Assembly (NCBI GenBank): GCA_003427395.1 | Contig: BFEA01000515.1 | Location: 773,752 to 806,376 of the forward strand | Source of the DNA: Chara braunii | Lineage: Eukaryota; Streptophyta; Charophyceae; Charales; Characeae | Length of the DNA stretch: 32,625 bases | Direction: 5' to 3' | In this document: one piece after another, positions 1-9,488 of the stretch | How the letters are laid out: each line of letters begins with the position of its first letter | Position numbering within the stretch: the stretch's first letter is position 1 | The notes under the pieces: generated by a model | The model's input: the letters and a program-made list of their open reading frames with translations, nothing else | The model's database searches: none | What the model was told of the DNA's origin: nothing | Made by a program: the position numbers and the translations under genes

Positions 1-995
1 GGGCGTGGCTCGGCCGCAAAAAAGTCGTCCATGAGTCCTCGGATCTGGGCCGCGGATTGGGCCGTAGGATCCGCGGCCGAGGGTGTCACATAGACGACGA
101 AGACATCGATTATCCGGATGTCGTGGTCGACCACAACCTGTGCCAAGACTGAGAATTGCTGTTTCCGATCAAAGTAGTTTTCGGACGGCGCGTTCGCTGG
201 CTTGTCCACATAAATGTGGGTGCAGTCAATGGCGCCGAAGCAATTCGGGAAACCTTTCTCGCTGAACGCTCAGGGGACCTGTAGGAGACGACGATCGAAT
301 AGAACTGTGATCTTCTCCGGATACGCGGTCAAGATGGCAGTTGTAACATCTACGACGACCTTGATGCCTGAAGACCTCCCTATGTCGAACGACGACGTGC
401 CGCTGTCGAATATCTCTCCAGACGCCCACCGATACAATGCGTACGCCACTATATGGTCGTGCCGCAATGGGTCCCGATAGTGAGTCAGTGTGCGCTGAAG
501 GAAAGGATTGCACACCGCCACTATACCATCGAAGACCGTCCGCGTCATCCGCAACTTCTCATGTAAATACTCGTCGATTGCATCGTCGGCGATGGTGAGG
601 TCCTTCCATGTGCCACCTGTCCTTCCTTTCACCCACCACCTCGGCGTCTCCCTCGGCATCACACCCGCCATGATGGCATTCGACTACATAAACGGCACAT
701 ACCACAGACCTGGCGAGGAGTGCACATCCATCAAAGCCTGGGCTATGGCGGCTTCCCGTCTACCACGGTTTCGTCCGCTGGCCCGCCGCAGGTCGTTCAC
801 CGTCTTCATGTGCCGAGAAACTGCAAGCAAGGTCGTTCCTAACAGCGACCTCTCCCTAGGTGTCAGCCTTCGCGCCCCTGCCGCATCCCCGATCCCGTCT
901 TCCATTGCTGCAAACGAACCGCGAACACGCGCAAAGATCGATTTAGCGGGTGGCAGGATATGGCGAATAGAGACCGAAGGCGGAAGGGCGCGCAA
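1..995 (-). pseudogene. PIF/Harbinger (HARBI1-like) DDE transposase, decayed and cut by the window edge
   Basis: One minus-strand frame runs from 995 to the window edge, broken by two in-frame stops: TAG at 684-686 and TGA at 270-272. The part after the second stop contains AIDCTHIYVDKP (Asp codon at 225-227) and, further on, a YFDRKQQFSVLAQ stretch. This is the block around the first catalytic Asp of the HARBI1/DDE_Tnp_4 family. Upstream lies the family's WWVKGRTGGTW...L and FDGIV...L helical region, with a GFPNC lead-in to the DDE core. Known family role: nuclease and strand transfer of PIF/Harbinger transposons. The second catalytic Asp region is not clearly recognisable, and the third acid would lie outside the window. 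The 995 start is not a demonstrated initiator; the frame may have begun further upstream. Domesticated HARBI1 genes exist, but two stops argue for a dead transposon copy. Confidence 0.8.
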
Positions 996-1695
996 AGCTT
1001 ACTTGTCGGCAGCCGTTGCCGCGTAAATTCAAATTCGAATTCGGTCCGCCGCTCGCAATTTTCATTGCGAAGGCTTCCGCCTTTGTGCGCCCGGTAGCCT
1101 GCCCGCCCTTCCGGAAATGTCCCAGAAATTGCAGGTCCCGCAGGGCCGTGGGTCTGGACAACTTCTTGTCCGCCGAATTGCCTTCACGGACATCCGTGGC
1201 AGAACGAACCGCCTTCACGGACATCCGTGGCAGAACGAACCGCCTTCACGGACACCTGTGGCCGACAGGCCGAATATCTGCCACCCACCCTCCTCACCTC
1301 AGATGTGAGGGCGAGTAAGTGTAGGGTGTTGTGGAACGAGAAAACAAGTTAGGGCGCCCTTACAAAGTTAGGATTTTCTAGTGGTGTGGAACGAGGTTCT
1401 TAGATAAACACATGTAGCTAAGAGATGGCTGAAACCAAAGCTTTTGCATGGCGCTAGGACCCGAAACAAAGATCAGCATGGCCCCTGATCAAAGGTGACA
1501 CACATAAATAGAGAAATGGTCCTATAAAAAGATAAGAAAAAGAAGTTTTTGGTTTTAAGCGCCCAAGCCTGGGTGAAAGCGCCTTCTCGCCATGGCCACA
1601 GCTCCCCTGGCGTGTTTTTATCAGCTCATGAATTTGGTGCTGTTTTTCCGCCCGATTCATTAACTAGTAGGGCCCTTCTTTTTCAAAACACTGTG
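996..1695. other. Intergenic DNA between transposase relic and LTR element
   Basis: No gene is supported here. The stretch holds a 31-bp minisatellite (1181-1273), a small inverted repeat (CCTCAC...GTGAGG near 1294-1308) and two similar GTGTGGAACGAG-type segments near 1328 and 1384 that flank a GGGCGCCC palindrome. Those segments could be the terminal region of the Harbinger element, but no matching opposite terminus is in the window. Confidence 0.5.
1181..1273. repeat. 31-bp tandem repeat, three copies
   Basis: The unit begins CCTTCACGGACATCCGTGGC and repeats with period 31 at 1181, 1212 and 1243. The third copy is diverged (ACCTGTGG for ATCCGTGG). Each unit contains the imperfect palindrome CACGGACATCCGTG. 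Confidence 0.85.
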
Positions 1696-1700
1696 ACACC
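1696..1700. repeat. Target-site duplication, left copy (ACACC)
   Basis: ACACC directly precedes the left LTR and is matched exactly by ACACC at 15005-15009 after the right LTR. Five bp is the usual Ty3/gypsy target duplication. It fixes the outer element ends at 1701 and 15004. Confidence 0.85.
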
Positions 1701-1816
1701 TAACCTCACGCCCAGCGCGACTTCCTGATCGGAGTGGGGTATGGGCCTGGAAGTGCGAAAAGGGGTGTGCCAAGGATTTTTGGGAAAGTGGGGGGGTCTT
1801 AGGGGTATGAATGCAA

Positions 1817-2272
1817 TTAGGCGAATAAGGGGCGCGTGCGCAAGGGGCTCAAGGTCCGATGGGGCCCGGGCACTGTGGGCGACGGTTTGCGGGGAAATCC
1901 CTCTGGATTGCGCCTTCGGAATTCCAGAGGTCTTTGTTCGCTACTACGTCGGCAATTCACACAAAACGTACTGGGCCAATAGGGGGCTATGGCCGGCCAC
2001 GGAACGATGCTGAGTTGATGATAGGGGAGAAGAAGGCGGAAAGGAGGGAAACTGGTAGTGCCGACAACAAATCCCGGGTGGGTGAAGTAGTAGGTGTGGT
2101 CGGGGGAAGGGAAATCCGAGCACCAAGGGTCGCTAGAGGTGGCGCAGTGGAATTCCCACGGACATAGTCGATTCTTCGTGTGACAGGGGTATCGCAGCCT
2201 TATGAGTTCGTTTATCCAAGGGGTGAAATAATCCGGGTCGTAGGAAGAGTCTGAGCTCCAAGATCGCGTCAT
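1817..2272 (-). CDS. ORF inside the LTR: aromatic, Cys/His/Pro-rich protein of unknown function
   Basis: This 151-codon frame starts at an ATG (2272-2270) present at the equivalent place in the right LTR (13329-13327). I do not recognise a family. Visible blocks are YPCHTKNRLCPWEFHC, DPWCSDFP, YYFTHPGF, FPPFRLLLPYHQL, PWPAIAPYWP and FCVNC. The protein has no predicted membrane segment and is basic and proline-rich after the last CxxC. The same order of blocks (YPC-TKN, HC, D-W--D-P, YY-TPGF, TT-FPP, LLPYH-L, IA-YWP-T--C) is readable in the diverged solo LTR at 30259-30701, which suggests the frame was selected as protein before these insertions. In the element transcript it would be a leader ORF upstream of gag. 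A chance frame in a young repeat is the alternative, weakened by the cross-family conservation. Confidence 0.6.
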   Translation of the reverse strand: MTRSWSSDSSYDPDYFTPWINELIRLRYPCHTKNRLCPWEFHCATSSDPWCSDFPSPDHTYYFTHPGFVVGTTSFPPFRLLLPYHQLSIVPWPAIAPYWPSTFCVNCRRSSEQRPLEFRRRNPEGFPRKPSPTVPGPHRTLSPLRTRPLFA

Positions 2273-3087
2273 GGTGTCATCGTAGATGGGACAGCTCGGG
2301 TCGGGTTATCGTCACCGTGCACGAGCAAGTGCGGAACAGGCGAACTTTAGCAGCGCCTCATCGTGCTCGTACGGGATGACGGTTCCGCCGCGACTCCTTC
2401 TGGGTGGGCGAATCGATGCACGGGAATGCGTGTAAGGGCGCGACTTGAATCGCGTTTACACGTGTTCTCGCACGACGTTCGAGGGGCCAGACTTCGGATC
2501 GTCTAATTGCTTCGGGAGTTTCGATTATGCAAAATGCAACCATATTACAACCCAATTGTGAGATAAGCAAAAGTGAGAACAAAATCACTATTGGGGCCCG
2601 ATTCTCATCCCATCTACAGCTGCATCAGGTGTGGGCAAGGATTTGACACAAACAAAAAGCAAGGACAGGGATTCTCAGCAAAAAGATAGACAAGCAAGCG
2701 TAACATCCATACATCCATACATTCGACAATCATACTCATAATGCAATCGGAACGGACATCGCAAGGACATGTGGGAGCAAAAACCCAAGTCCAGATTCTA
2801 GAAAGTCGAAACGAAAACAAGAACGGGCAAACCGCCCGGAGCCGCAATCAAAATGTATGTACAGAAATGAAGAAGGGGAAGAGACAAAGAAACAACAAAT
2901 CCGTGTCCATCGACCTCAACTCCCTCCTTCTCTCTCTCTCTCTCTCCGATGCGGACAGTCCGTCGTCTCGCACCAACCCACGAAGTTGTCACCCCTCTTA
3001 GTCCTCCCGCGCCCGTCGGATTCGCCCGTGCCCACAGTCCGTCGTGGCCCACATCAATCCCGCACGTTCAGCAGCAACTCCTACTCT

Positions 3088-3097
3088 ACTCACCTCT
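3088..3097 (-). promoter_or_regulatory. Conserved splice-donor-like site in left LTR (AGGTGAGT)
   Basis: On the minus strand this reads AGAGGTGAGT, a near-perfect 5' splice consensus. It lies about 95 bp downstream of the LTR TATAAA. The same motif occurs at 14150-14159 in the other LTR and as TGGTGAGTAG at about 29412-29421 in the diverged solo LTR. That is consistent with a spliced leader exon in the element RNA. Confidence 0.45.
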
Positions 3098-3186
3098 TAC
3101 TTCGCTCGTGTGCCGACCCTTCCTGATCGCGCAACCCCGAGCCTTCAATGACGGGTTAAGAGAGCTGACTAATCGCTCAGCCGAAA

Positions 3187-3206
3187 TTTATAGCATGCAT
3201 GCATGC
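3187..3206 (-). promoter_or_regulatory. TATA box and RY (CATGCATG) repeat in left LTR
   Basis: The minus strand reads CATGCATGCATGCTATAAATTT. The TATAAA is at 3192-3187 and an alternating purine-pyrimidine CATGCATGCATGC block lies just upstream of it. CATGCA is the core of the plant RY element bound by B3-domain factors; binding here is inferred only. The arrangement recurs at 14203-14222. The transcription start would fall some 25-35 bp downstream. Confidence 0.5.
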
Positions 3207-3989
3207 GCGAAGAACACGGAATTACCAGGACTTAGAGTGGGGATTAGAGAGGGAGTGTCTGCGCTCTGCATGATCGGCCACGGCGTGGGGGGCGTAACCC
3301 TTCTCCACGCATCGATCCGATAATGCAAGACGCGACTTACAAAAATTTCAGTAAAAGAAAGAGAGGGAGGGCGGGAGAGATGAAGTTCAAGGAGAAAGAT
3401 ACAGTTATAATGGCGCCCGCCCAAAATTACAGTTACACACACGATTAAGGGCGCCCACTAATCAGAGTACCGTTGCAGCCGCATGAAGAAGTACATAGAG
3501 AAAAGGCGCCGCGCGGCAGGAAAAATCCTAATCACTGAATTCCTAAATTCCTATTTAATGCGAAAAAGCAGAAAGCACAAATTCCAGAAGGAAAGTCCGA
3601 AATTCCGAGCGCCATTGGGGGCTCAACAAAATTCGAAAAAGATTCAAAAAGAAATTAAAAAAAAAACGAAGCAATTTCTCGTGCGATGTCCGCGCCCAAA
3701 AGATCGGAACCGAACCGAAAGAAACGTCGTCAACATTTATTAATCGCGTGCGCGCTCGGCGACGCGCCAGACATCAATCCGACCAATCAATCAACTGGTC
3801 GTCCCAAGACACACCCAGCTCCGTGCCCAGCCATTCGGAAAAGAAGTGACGAAAAGGACGAAAAAGCGAGGACAGTGATGCAATTTTCCACCAATCCCGA
3901 TCTCTCGTAATTGGCCCAATCTTCCCAGCTTAGGACCCCTCGTTGCAACCGCGCAGAAAATCGCGCGTTATAGAAAGTCGTTCGCCACA

Positions 3990-4535
3990 TATGTGACCCC
4001 CAGGGGGTTTCAATATTAGCAAGCTCCTGCTTGCTTGTTGACACGTGTCGATTTCTCTAATCGATCGACACGCGAAGCACTTCTATGTATGCCACTTACC
4101 GTTCAATTGCGTGTGGACGTCATCCACGTGGCAACATTGCTCTTCTACTAGTTCCTCAGATTGGGTTCTCGACAATCCAAGCGGACGATGCGATGGAAGC
4201 GGGGGAATCACTGGCCGCTGCGGGGAAGGGAAGCGAGGTAATCCGGGTAAAGGGAAACGAGGGTTCAGAGGACGTAGGTGCGGAACCGATTATGGTCTTC
4301 GCACGAGAGAAAGGTCCCCGTAACGATGCAGTAAACCTCTAGGTGGTTACGGCCTCGCCACGCGGCGCTAAGGAGTAAAATGTGGAGGGGGTAATCGGGG
4401 ACGGCGCACCGAACAGAAGGGTGGGGGTGGACAGTCAGCTCTAGCCGGGCGGAGTAGAAGTGTCCGAAGGTGGCAATAGGGAATGGATTACGGGGGAAGA
4501 CGACGCGATGGAAATACTGATTGAAGGAGAGATGG
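3990..4535 (-). other. Element 3' untranslated region and candidate polypurine tract
   Basis: This lies between the stop of the third ORF and the left LTR. No coding frame is supported. Immediately before the LTR the element strand reads CCCCCTGGGGGTCACATATG. The GGGGG run is the only candidate polypurine tract and is not a strong one, so the tract may have been mutated. Confidence 0.4.
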
Positions 4536-6187
4536 CTAAGGGGACGGTGGTGTATGGATCGGGGACGAAGGGCTAAGCCGCTCATTGACACGTTGGCGAA
4601 TTGGGGGACAGGCGGAGGCAGAGGGGGATGGGGATCGGGATCGGGGTCGGCCCCTTGTCCTCATGGCGCTCGAGGTCGTGGCGGCAAGGTCTCCATGTTC
4701 CGGCTTGGGCGGCTCGAGATCCTTGGAAGGATCGTTCGGTGCGGGATCGATCGCCAGCCGATTTCCCTCTGCGACCTTTTTCTTGCGCTGCGCAGCAGCC
4801 TCAGGGTTCTCCTCTCGTCGATCTGGTCCTGCCACCCACTCGAGCTTGTCGTCATGCGTTGGCTCCTGGTCATCTCCGCTTTCCACTTCTTCGTCATCGT
4901 CTTCAACCTCCTCCTCACTTTGCTCGCCCTCACTGTGCTCGCTATAGGCTTCCTCCTCTTCCTCCGAAGTCTCCTCCTCTACTTCTTCTTCTTTTTCTTC
5001 AGGTTCCGCCGACTCTTCTTCTGCTTCACATTCTTCTTCCTCGTCCTCAGCCAACCGGGCCGCCGTTTCCCCGGCCTCTCTCCTCAATTCTCCTTCCGAT
5101 TCCTCTTCTGCCTCCTCTTCTGCTCTCAGCGCCGCCCACTCGGACGCCGTTGGTTGCCGAAAGAAGCGGGGATTAGTTAGGCTGTGGACGTCCAGGTACT
5201 CGCTGCAAGAGGGAAAACGGCCGTCCGCCCAGCGTTCCTCGATACAAGCCAACCACTGGAGTCTCGGGGCGAGAGTCCTTGAGAGGGTATGCGGCACGGG
5301 CTCTTTGTCGCTCTGAGAGACGATATCAAGGGGGAGTTCATCGGCCAGTCGCGCAATCACGATTGTAAGTTCGCGCACGATCTGTGATAGGTTTCCCCAA
5401 TCCACTGCTCCAAAGACGGATCCCAGAAGGTCTCCAGCCACGCTGGTCCTCCACGCCTGAATGATGAGCAGCTCCACGGTCTCTGATGCGGGCCTCTGAT
5501 CGCCTTCCCACGTCTGGTTCAGATCCACTCGTAGTAGGCCGAACGAGAGCTCAACGAATTTTGCACGCCACAGGCTCGAACGGTCCGGATCAACGATGGG
5601 TACTGTCAGCGGCTCCAAGCAGAAGGAGAGGCGAGGGTAGTGAGAGGATTGCCAGAAGATGGGGAAGAGAGAGGGAGGAGAAAACGTTGAGATCGGCGCG
5701 CGGCTCATCTGCACAGCTGGAAGGGAGCAAGTTCAAGGAGGATGGCAGGTGGCTCTCGCAGCGTTGTGCGCAACGTGTTAACCTCGATGCCGTCGACAGG
5801 ATAGCACTCCTCACCGTGCCTTGTGAGTCGTCGATCCCAATCAGTGGCCAGATCGCGACCACACCGGTACAAGGTGCTTTTGATGGCGGCTTGCCGCGCC
5901 GGATCGAAGGCGGTGATGTCGCCGCTGAAGACCACCACGGTTGACACGTGGCTGATTCCCGGGGCCACTCGCCGTTGGAACGTCGTTGCCTCGGCCAGCA
6001 CCACCACTGTGGGAAAGCTCGTGAATCAGAACTCTGCCGCGCGGTACACACCTGTAGTGCAGAAAAACTATGCAAGGCGCATGAAGTCGGGGCTGATCCG
6101 CGGATGATGCACTTGGAGGATAGCTGAGATCTCTCCCCGTGGCATCAGCAACTGATCACTGAAAGCTCGCTCGATGGCGAAGCTCAT
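4536..6187 (-). pseudogene. Third ORF of the retrotransposon (env position): acidic, SR-tailed protein, decayed
   Basis: The ATG at 6187-6185 overlaps the integrase/pol stop as ATGA. The frame carries TAG (6068-6070) and TGA (6026-6028), and a frameshift near 5705-5715; the remaining 392 codons (5714-4536) are open. The N-terminal part includes an AFSDQLLMPRGEISAIL segment and a soluble-looking region. The middle (about 5170-4800) is a glutamate-rich tract with long runs of E and D, followed by RSRSPSPSAS and a proline-rich tail. No signal peptide, transmembrane helix or fusion peptide is evident, so this is not a typical env. It resembles no family I recognise. Acidic and RS-rich composition suggests chromatin or RNA contact, which is inference only. 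Confidence 0.65.
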
Positions 6188-7557
6188 GGCGATTCTGGGG
6201 GTGATGGGGTGGCAAAGAGGGAGCAAGAAGGAGAGGGAGATGGCAGAGTGTCAGAGCTGTCGTCGTCGGCTTCCTCAGAAAGAGAGACTGAGGGAGATGG
6301 AGACAGAGAAGAGGGGAGGAGGCGAAGGTAGGATACGTGGTGTGTGATCGGGCGGGCCAATCGACTGCCAGAGACTTCAGGGGCGAGACGCATCGTGTCC
6401 ACGCCGTTGGGGCCGAGTTCGATCACGCGATATCGCCCGAAGAATCGTGGCGCTAGCTTACCCTGGCGAGCACATTTCCTCACCTGCACCACGTCCCCCA
6501 ATTTGTACTGGGGCCGCGGACCCTTATTCCCATTTCGGGCCTCGTAGCTCCGGACCTGTCGGCCTTGGGCTAGTTCGGTCATTTTCTGTCGTTTTCGGGC
6601 TAGCCTGGGCAGCGACCGTTCCATTAATTCTAGGTGCCGTTTGGCCTTGTCCCGAGTCGTGGCCCTGGTGGGTCGTCGGTTCAATGTAGACTCATCCGGG
6701 AGGCTTGGTATCGAAACGCAAGCGACGCTAGTTGTCCTTAATTGGAAGGGGCTTAGCCCCGTCGATTCGTGGGGCGTGCCTCGATGGATCGCCAGGATGT
6801 GATCGACGATATCGGGCCAGGGCCTCTGATCCCGTGCCGCGATGTTTCGTCGCAATGCTGTCTTTATCACCCGGTTAGCGTTTTCGACCAGCCCATTGGA
6901 TTGTGACATGTGGGGTGCAGTGTTCCGTATGGCGACGCCGTGTATGACCAGATTCTTTAACACTTCTCCCCTGAATTCAGCCCCGTTGTCGGTCAGGATC
7001 TCTTCCGTATCCTGATGCATCCCGAGGAAATGGTTGACATATCGCGTGATATCCGTGGCTTGCCGCGTGCGGCAAGGATACACTTCGATCCATTTCGAGA
7101 AATGGTCGACAAATACCAATAAGACTGAATATTCGCAACTATTAGGGCCAAGGGGCACCACTATGTCGGTAGTGTCCATGCTCACTCCTTGAAATGGCCG
7201 TTCAACAACCGTGGGCACTATCGATCTTGGGGGCTGAATCGGCGCTTTATTGGCTGCGCAGACTTGACAGTTGGCGACGATGTATTTCACATCGTCGCGA
7301 ATATTGGACCAGTACCACTCGTTTTTGTCGATAGCGGACTCCATGATTCGTACGACAAAATGGGCCGCAGTTTCCTCGTGGGCTGTCTTAACCCAGTCAT
7401 ATCGCATGAACGGATGCGGTACCACCATCCTGATCCCACTGCCGTCCGTCTTCCGTTTTCCTAATCTAACTTCTATCCATCGGTAATCCCGAGCCCTTTC
7501 GTTGACCCTCCTCCGATCTTCCTTGGTGAAGTCCTGGAGAGGGTTACCTACTAGGGT
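6184..7557 (-). CDS. Retrotransposon integrase (Ty3/gypsy), frame intact in this copy
   Basis: This is the C-terminal part of pol and inserts element cDNA into chromosomes. The zinc-binding H2C2 domain shows AHEETAAH followed by CQVC. The catalytic core shows GVSMDTTDI (first Asp), EILTDNGAEF (second Asp) and SQSNGLVENANRVI (Glu), with 34 residues between the second Asp and the Glu. A GPY/F-type module follows (YKLGDVVQVRK, LAPRFFGRYRVIELG). The C-terminus is serine/proline-rich and ends at TGA 6186-6184, overlapping the next ORF's ATG. The frame is open upstream to about 7557 (TLVGNPLQDF), so it was translated as part of a polyprotein rather than from its own start. No chromodomain is visible. 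Only this pol segment lacks an evident disabling mutation. Confidence 0.9.
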   Translation of the reverse strand, partial: TLVGNPLQDFTKEDRRRVNERARDYRWIEVRLGKRKTDGSGIRMVVPHPFMRYDWVKTAHEETAAHFVVRIMESAIDKNEWYWSNIRDDVKYIVANCQVCAANKAPIQPPRSIVPTVVERPFQGVSMDTTDIVVPLGPNSCEYSVLLVFVDHFSKWIEVYPCRTRQATDITRYVNHFLGMHQDTEEILTDNGAEFRGEVLKNLVIHGVAIRNTAPHMSQSNGLVENANRVIKTALRRNIAARDQRPWPDIVDHILAIHRGTPHESTGLSPFQLRTTSVACVSIPSLPDESTLNRRPTRATTRDKAKRHLELMERSLPRLARKRQKMTELAQGRQVRSYEARNGNKGPRPQYKLGDVVQVRKCARQGKLAPRFFGRYRVIELGPNGVDTMRLAPEVSGSRLARPITHHVSYLRLLPSSLSPSPSVSLSEEADDDSSDTLPSPSPSCSLFATPSPPESP

Positions 7558-7573
7558 GGCAATTAAGGGAATA

Positions 7574-7870
7574 TCAGTCCATACTTCGGCCCTTCAGACG
7601 TGGCATCCATAAGGGGCACAACCACAGTTTACCATCGTTTCTGTATTGGATGCACGAGCCATGGGCTCGTGCGACACACTGTCGGCAATCTACCCAATCC
7701 ACATACCCTTCCCCGTTAGGACGCATGCAGACCGAATATACGCGGGAGCTAGCTTCGCAAAAATAGCAAAATTTGTCAGGCAGGGAGAGGAGAGACGAGG
7801 AGGAAGGGGGAGAAAGAGGGGTACTTGGGTTACCTCCATCACCCATCGCCACCGTTGTGCTTCTTGCCAC
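7574..7870 (-). pseudogene. PHD-like zinc finger between RNase H and integrase
   Basis: The frame encodes a serine-rich linker and then C-x2-C-x23-C-x2-C-x4-H-x2-C-x11-C-x2-W: CYFC (residues 35-38), WVDCRQC (59-65), H70, C73 and LWLCPLW (82-88). Spacing and the Trp two residues before the seventh Cys match the C4HC3 PHD pattern, with the last Cys replaced by Trp (W88, TGG). Known PHD role: reading histone H3 tails. By inference it could steer integration or anchor the complex to chromatin, taking the place of the chromodomain found in many gypsy elements. It is separated from the flanking pol frames by short frameshifts, so it is broken here. A RING or other cross-brace finger is the alternative. 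Confidence 0.65.
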
Positions 7871-8646
7871 GTGGGAGAACTGCCACTTGTCCGTACTTAG
7901 GCTCGTTGGTCAAGTCTGGCTCTTTCCACGGTGTAATTTCCTCGCCCTTTGGTACCTTGGTGGGTCGATGTAGACGTGTCATCCCGTCGGCGTTGCCGTG
8001 TCGCTCTGTCTTTCAATGGACAATATCGAAGTCATATTCTTGCAGTTGCACCGCCCAACGACCAATCATACCCGTGTAGTTGGTGAGCTTCTTCAGCGCC
8101 AGCAAGGGTTCGTGATCTGTCGTTTCGGCGTTCATCTGGCACTGTGCGTGACGCATACTCGATAACGTGTTCGCGACCATCGTTCCCCTTCTGCGCTAGA
8201 ATAGCGGAAATAGCTTCCGGTTGCCAGTCTGTGATGAGAATGAACTGCTTCGAGGGGTCCGGCCGGATCAAAATAGGGGCCGTCGCCAGAGCGTCCTTAA
8301 GGGTTGCAAAGGCCTTCTGGCACTCCGCGTCCCAGCTGAGAGGCTGGTCCTTCCGTAACAGCTTCGTTAGTGGTCGTGCAATCGCGGCAAAACCCTTGAT
8401 GAAGCACCGGTAGTACGATGCCAATCCCAAGAAGGCTCAAACCTGCGTCAGTGACGTGGGAACCTGGGCTTCTTTCACTGCCGCAACCTTTCTCGAGTCC
8501 GACCGCAATCCTACACGTGTCACAACGTAGCCCAAGAACGAAATTTTCGAGAGGAAAAACTCGCTCTTCTCGAGCGCAATCTTGAACCCAGTGTCTCTCA
8601 ACGCGCCCAATGTCCATTCGATATGTTGCGCGTGCCCGTGGTAGGT
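7826..8646 (-). pseudogene. RT connection and RNase H region of pol, with internal deletion
   Basis: The frame 8645-8437 encodes the region after the RT palm (FKIALEKSEFFLSKISFLGY). TGA at 8437-8439 follows, then GLASYYRCFIKGFAAIARPL and the RNase H start (ILITDWQPEAISAILAQKG). After EYASRTVPDERRN the frame jumps, near 8125-8135, into a shifted TDHEPLLALKKLTNYTG-like stretch. By comparison with the family, about 30 residues, including the catalytic Glu segment, are deleted. The C-terminal GRWAVQLQEYDFDIVH is followed by TGA (8013-8015) where the family has Arg, then KTERHGNADGMTRLHRP. RNase H normally removes the RNA strand during reverse transcription; this copy cannot. Confidence 0.85.
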
Positions 8647-9488
8647 TTCGAATAGACCAGGATGTCGCCCATGTACACGATCATGCAGAAGTTAATCATC
8701 CCTTGCGTCAGCCGTGTCTTGTTGACCAAGTTTTGGAACGTCATGTTCATCGCTCGCTGAAACGTGGCAAGCGCATCGCAAATCCCCATCGGACACCGAA
8801 CCCACTGCCACGTGCCCTCAAACAACACAAAGGCCGTCTTCGGCCGATCTTTCTCTTTAACCAGAATATGATGGAAGCCATGCCGAATATCAAACTTGCT
8901 GAAATAATTAGCGCATCCAATCGCATCCAACAAATCATCAATCCGAGGGAGGGGATACACATCTTTGATCGTGATTTCATTCAGCTTGCGATAATCAATG
9001 CAAATGCGAATCACTCCGTTTTTCTTCGGTACTTATACTACGGGAAATGACCAAGGTCCAGTAGCGGGTTCAATCCAGCCGCTGGCTTCGAACTCCCGAA
9101 TTCGTTCGAGAGCCTTTTTGCGTTCAATCAAGGAATACCGAGAAGGCTTGCAATGAATCGGGGAGTGATTTCCTGTGTGAATTTCATGTTGGATTACTAA
9201 GGACAAACCAATGTCAGTGTCTGATACACTAATCGCTCCTTGATATTCCGTTAGAATGTCCACAATTACCCGGTGGATTCCGTCCGACACGTACTGTGGA
9301 ACGCGTAATCCGAAAAGTTGGTCCCAGATCCGAACGTCAATCTGTTGTGCTCGCCTGTTTCGTGAAGTTGGGTGGAGGCGCCGAGATGAATGAATGGTCC
9401 GATCTCGAGGAGAGCACTGTGGCCACCATCTGGGCATCTTCTTCCCGGATTGCCACGTGTCCTTCCGGGGTGATCCCGTCACAAACAT
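8598..9488 (-). pseudogene. Reverse transcriptase of the Ty3/gypsy element, catalytically altered
   Basis: The RT fingers and palm are readable: IREFEASGWIEPATGPWSFPVV, then TAA (9033-9035) replacing a sense codon, then VPKKNGVIRICIDYRKLN, YPLPRIDDLLDAIG, FSKFDIRHGFHHI (catalytic block A), KTAFV and the block ending in FQRAMN. The active-site box reads VYMGDILVYSK where gypsy elements have YMDD. The first of the paired aspartates is Gly (GGC at 8667-8669), which would abolish polymerisation. A one-base shift after YSK (about 8645) moves the frame into the RNase H connection. The upstream boundary with protease is also frameshifted near 9340. The 9488 start is only the limit of the open frame; the protein came from a polyprotein. 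Confidence 0.9.

Larger units (their letters stand above)
1701..3989 (-). repeat. Left LTR (3' LTR of the element), 2289 bp
   Basis: It aligns along its length with 12147-15004. In element orientation it begins TGTGGCGAACGAC and ends near GGCGTGAGGTTA. Inside, in element order, are a TATAAA, a splice-donor-like site, a CT/GA tract and an open reading frame near the end. The other LTR is longer because of a MITE and a roughly 70-bp segment near 12348-12415 that is absent here. Inner boundary uncertain by about 2 bp. Confidence 0.92.

Noticed and set aside
1320-1420. Terminal inverted repeat of the Harbinger element near GGGCGCCC
   Set aside because: The similar flanking segments are suggestive, but the other terminus lies outside the window and no TWA duplication pair can be shown.
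4521-5180. Long plus-strand ORF rich in Leu, Phe and Ser over the acidic ORF
   Set aside because: It is the complement of the Glu-rich GAG/GAA tract of the minus-strand third ORF; its hydrophobic look comes from CTC/TTC codons.
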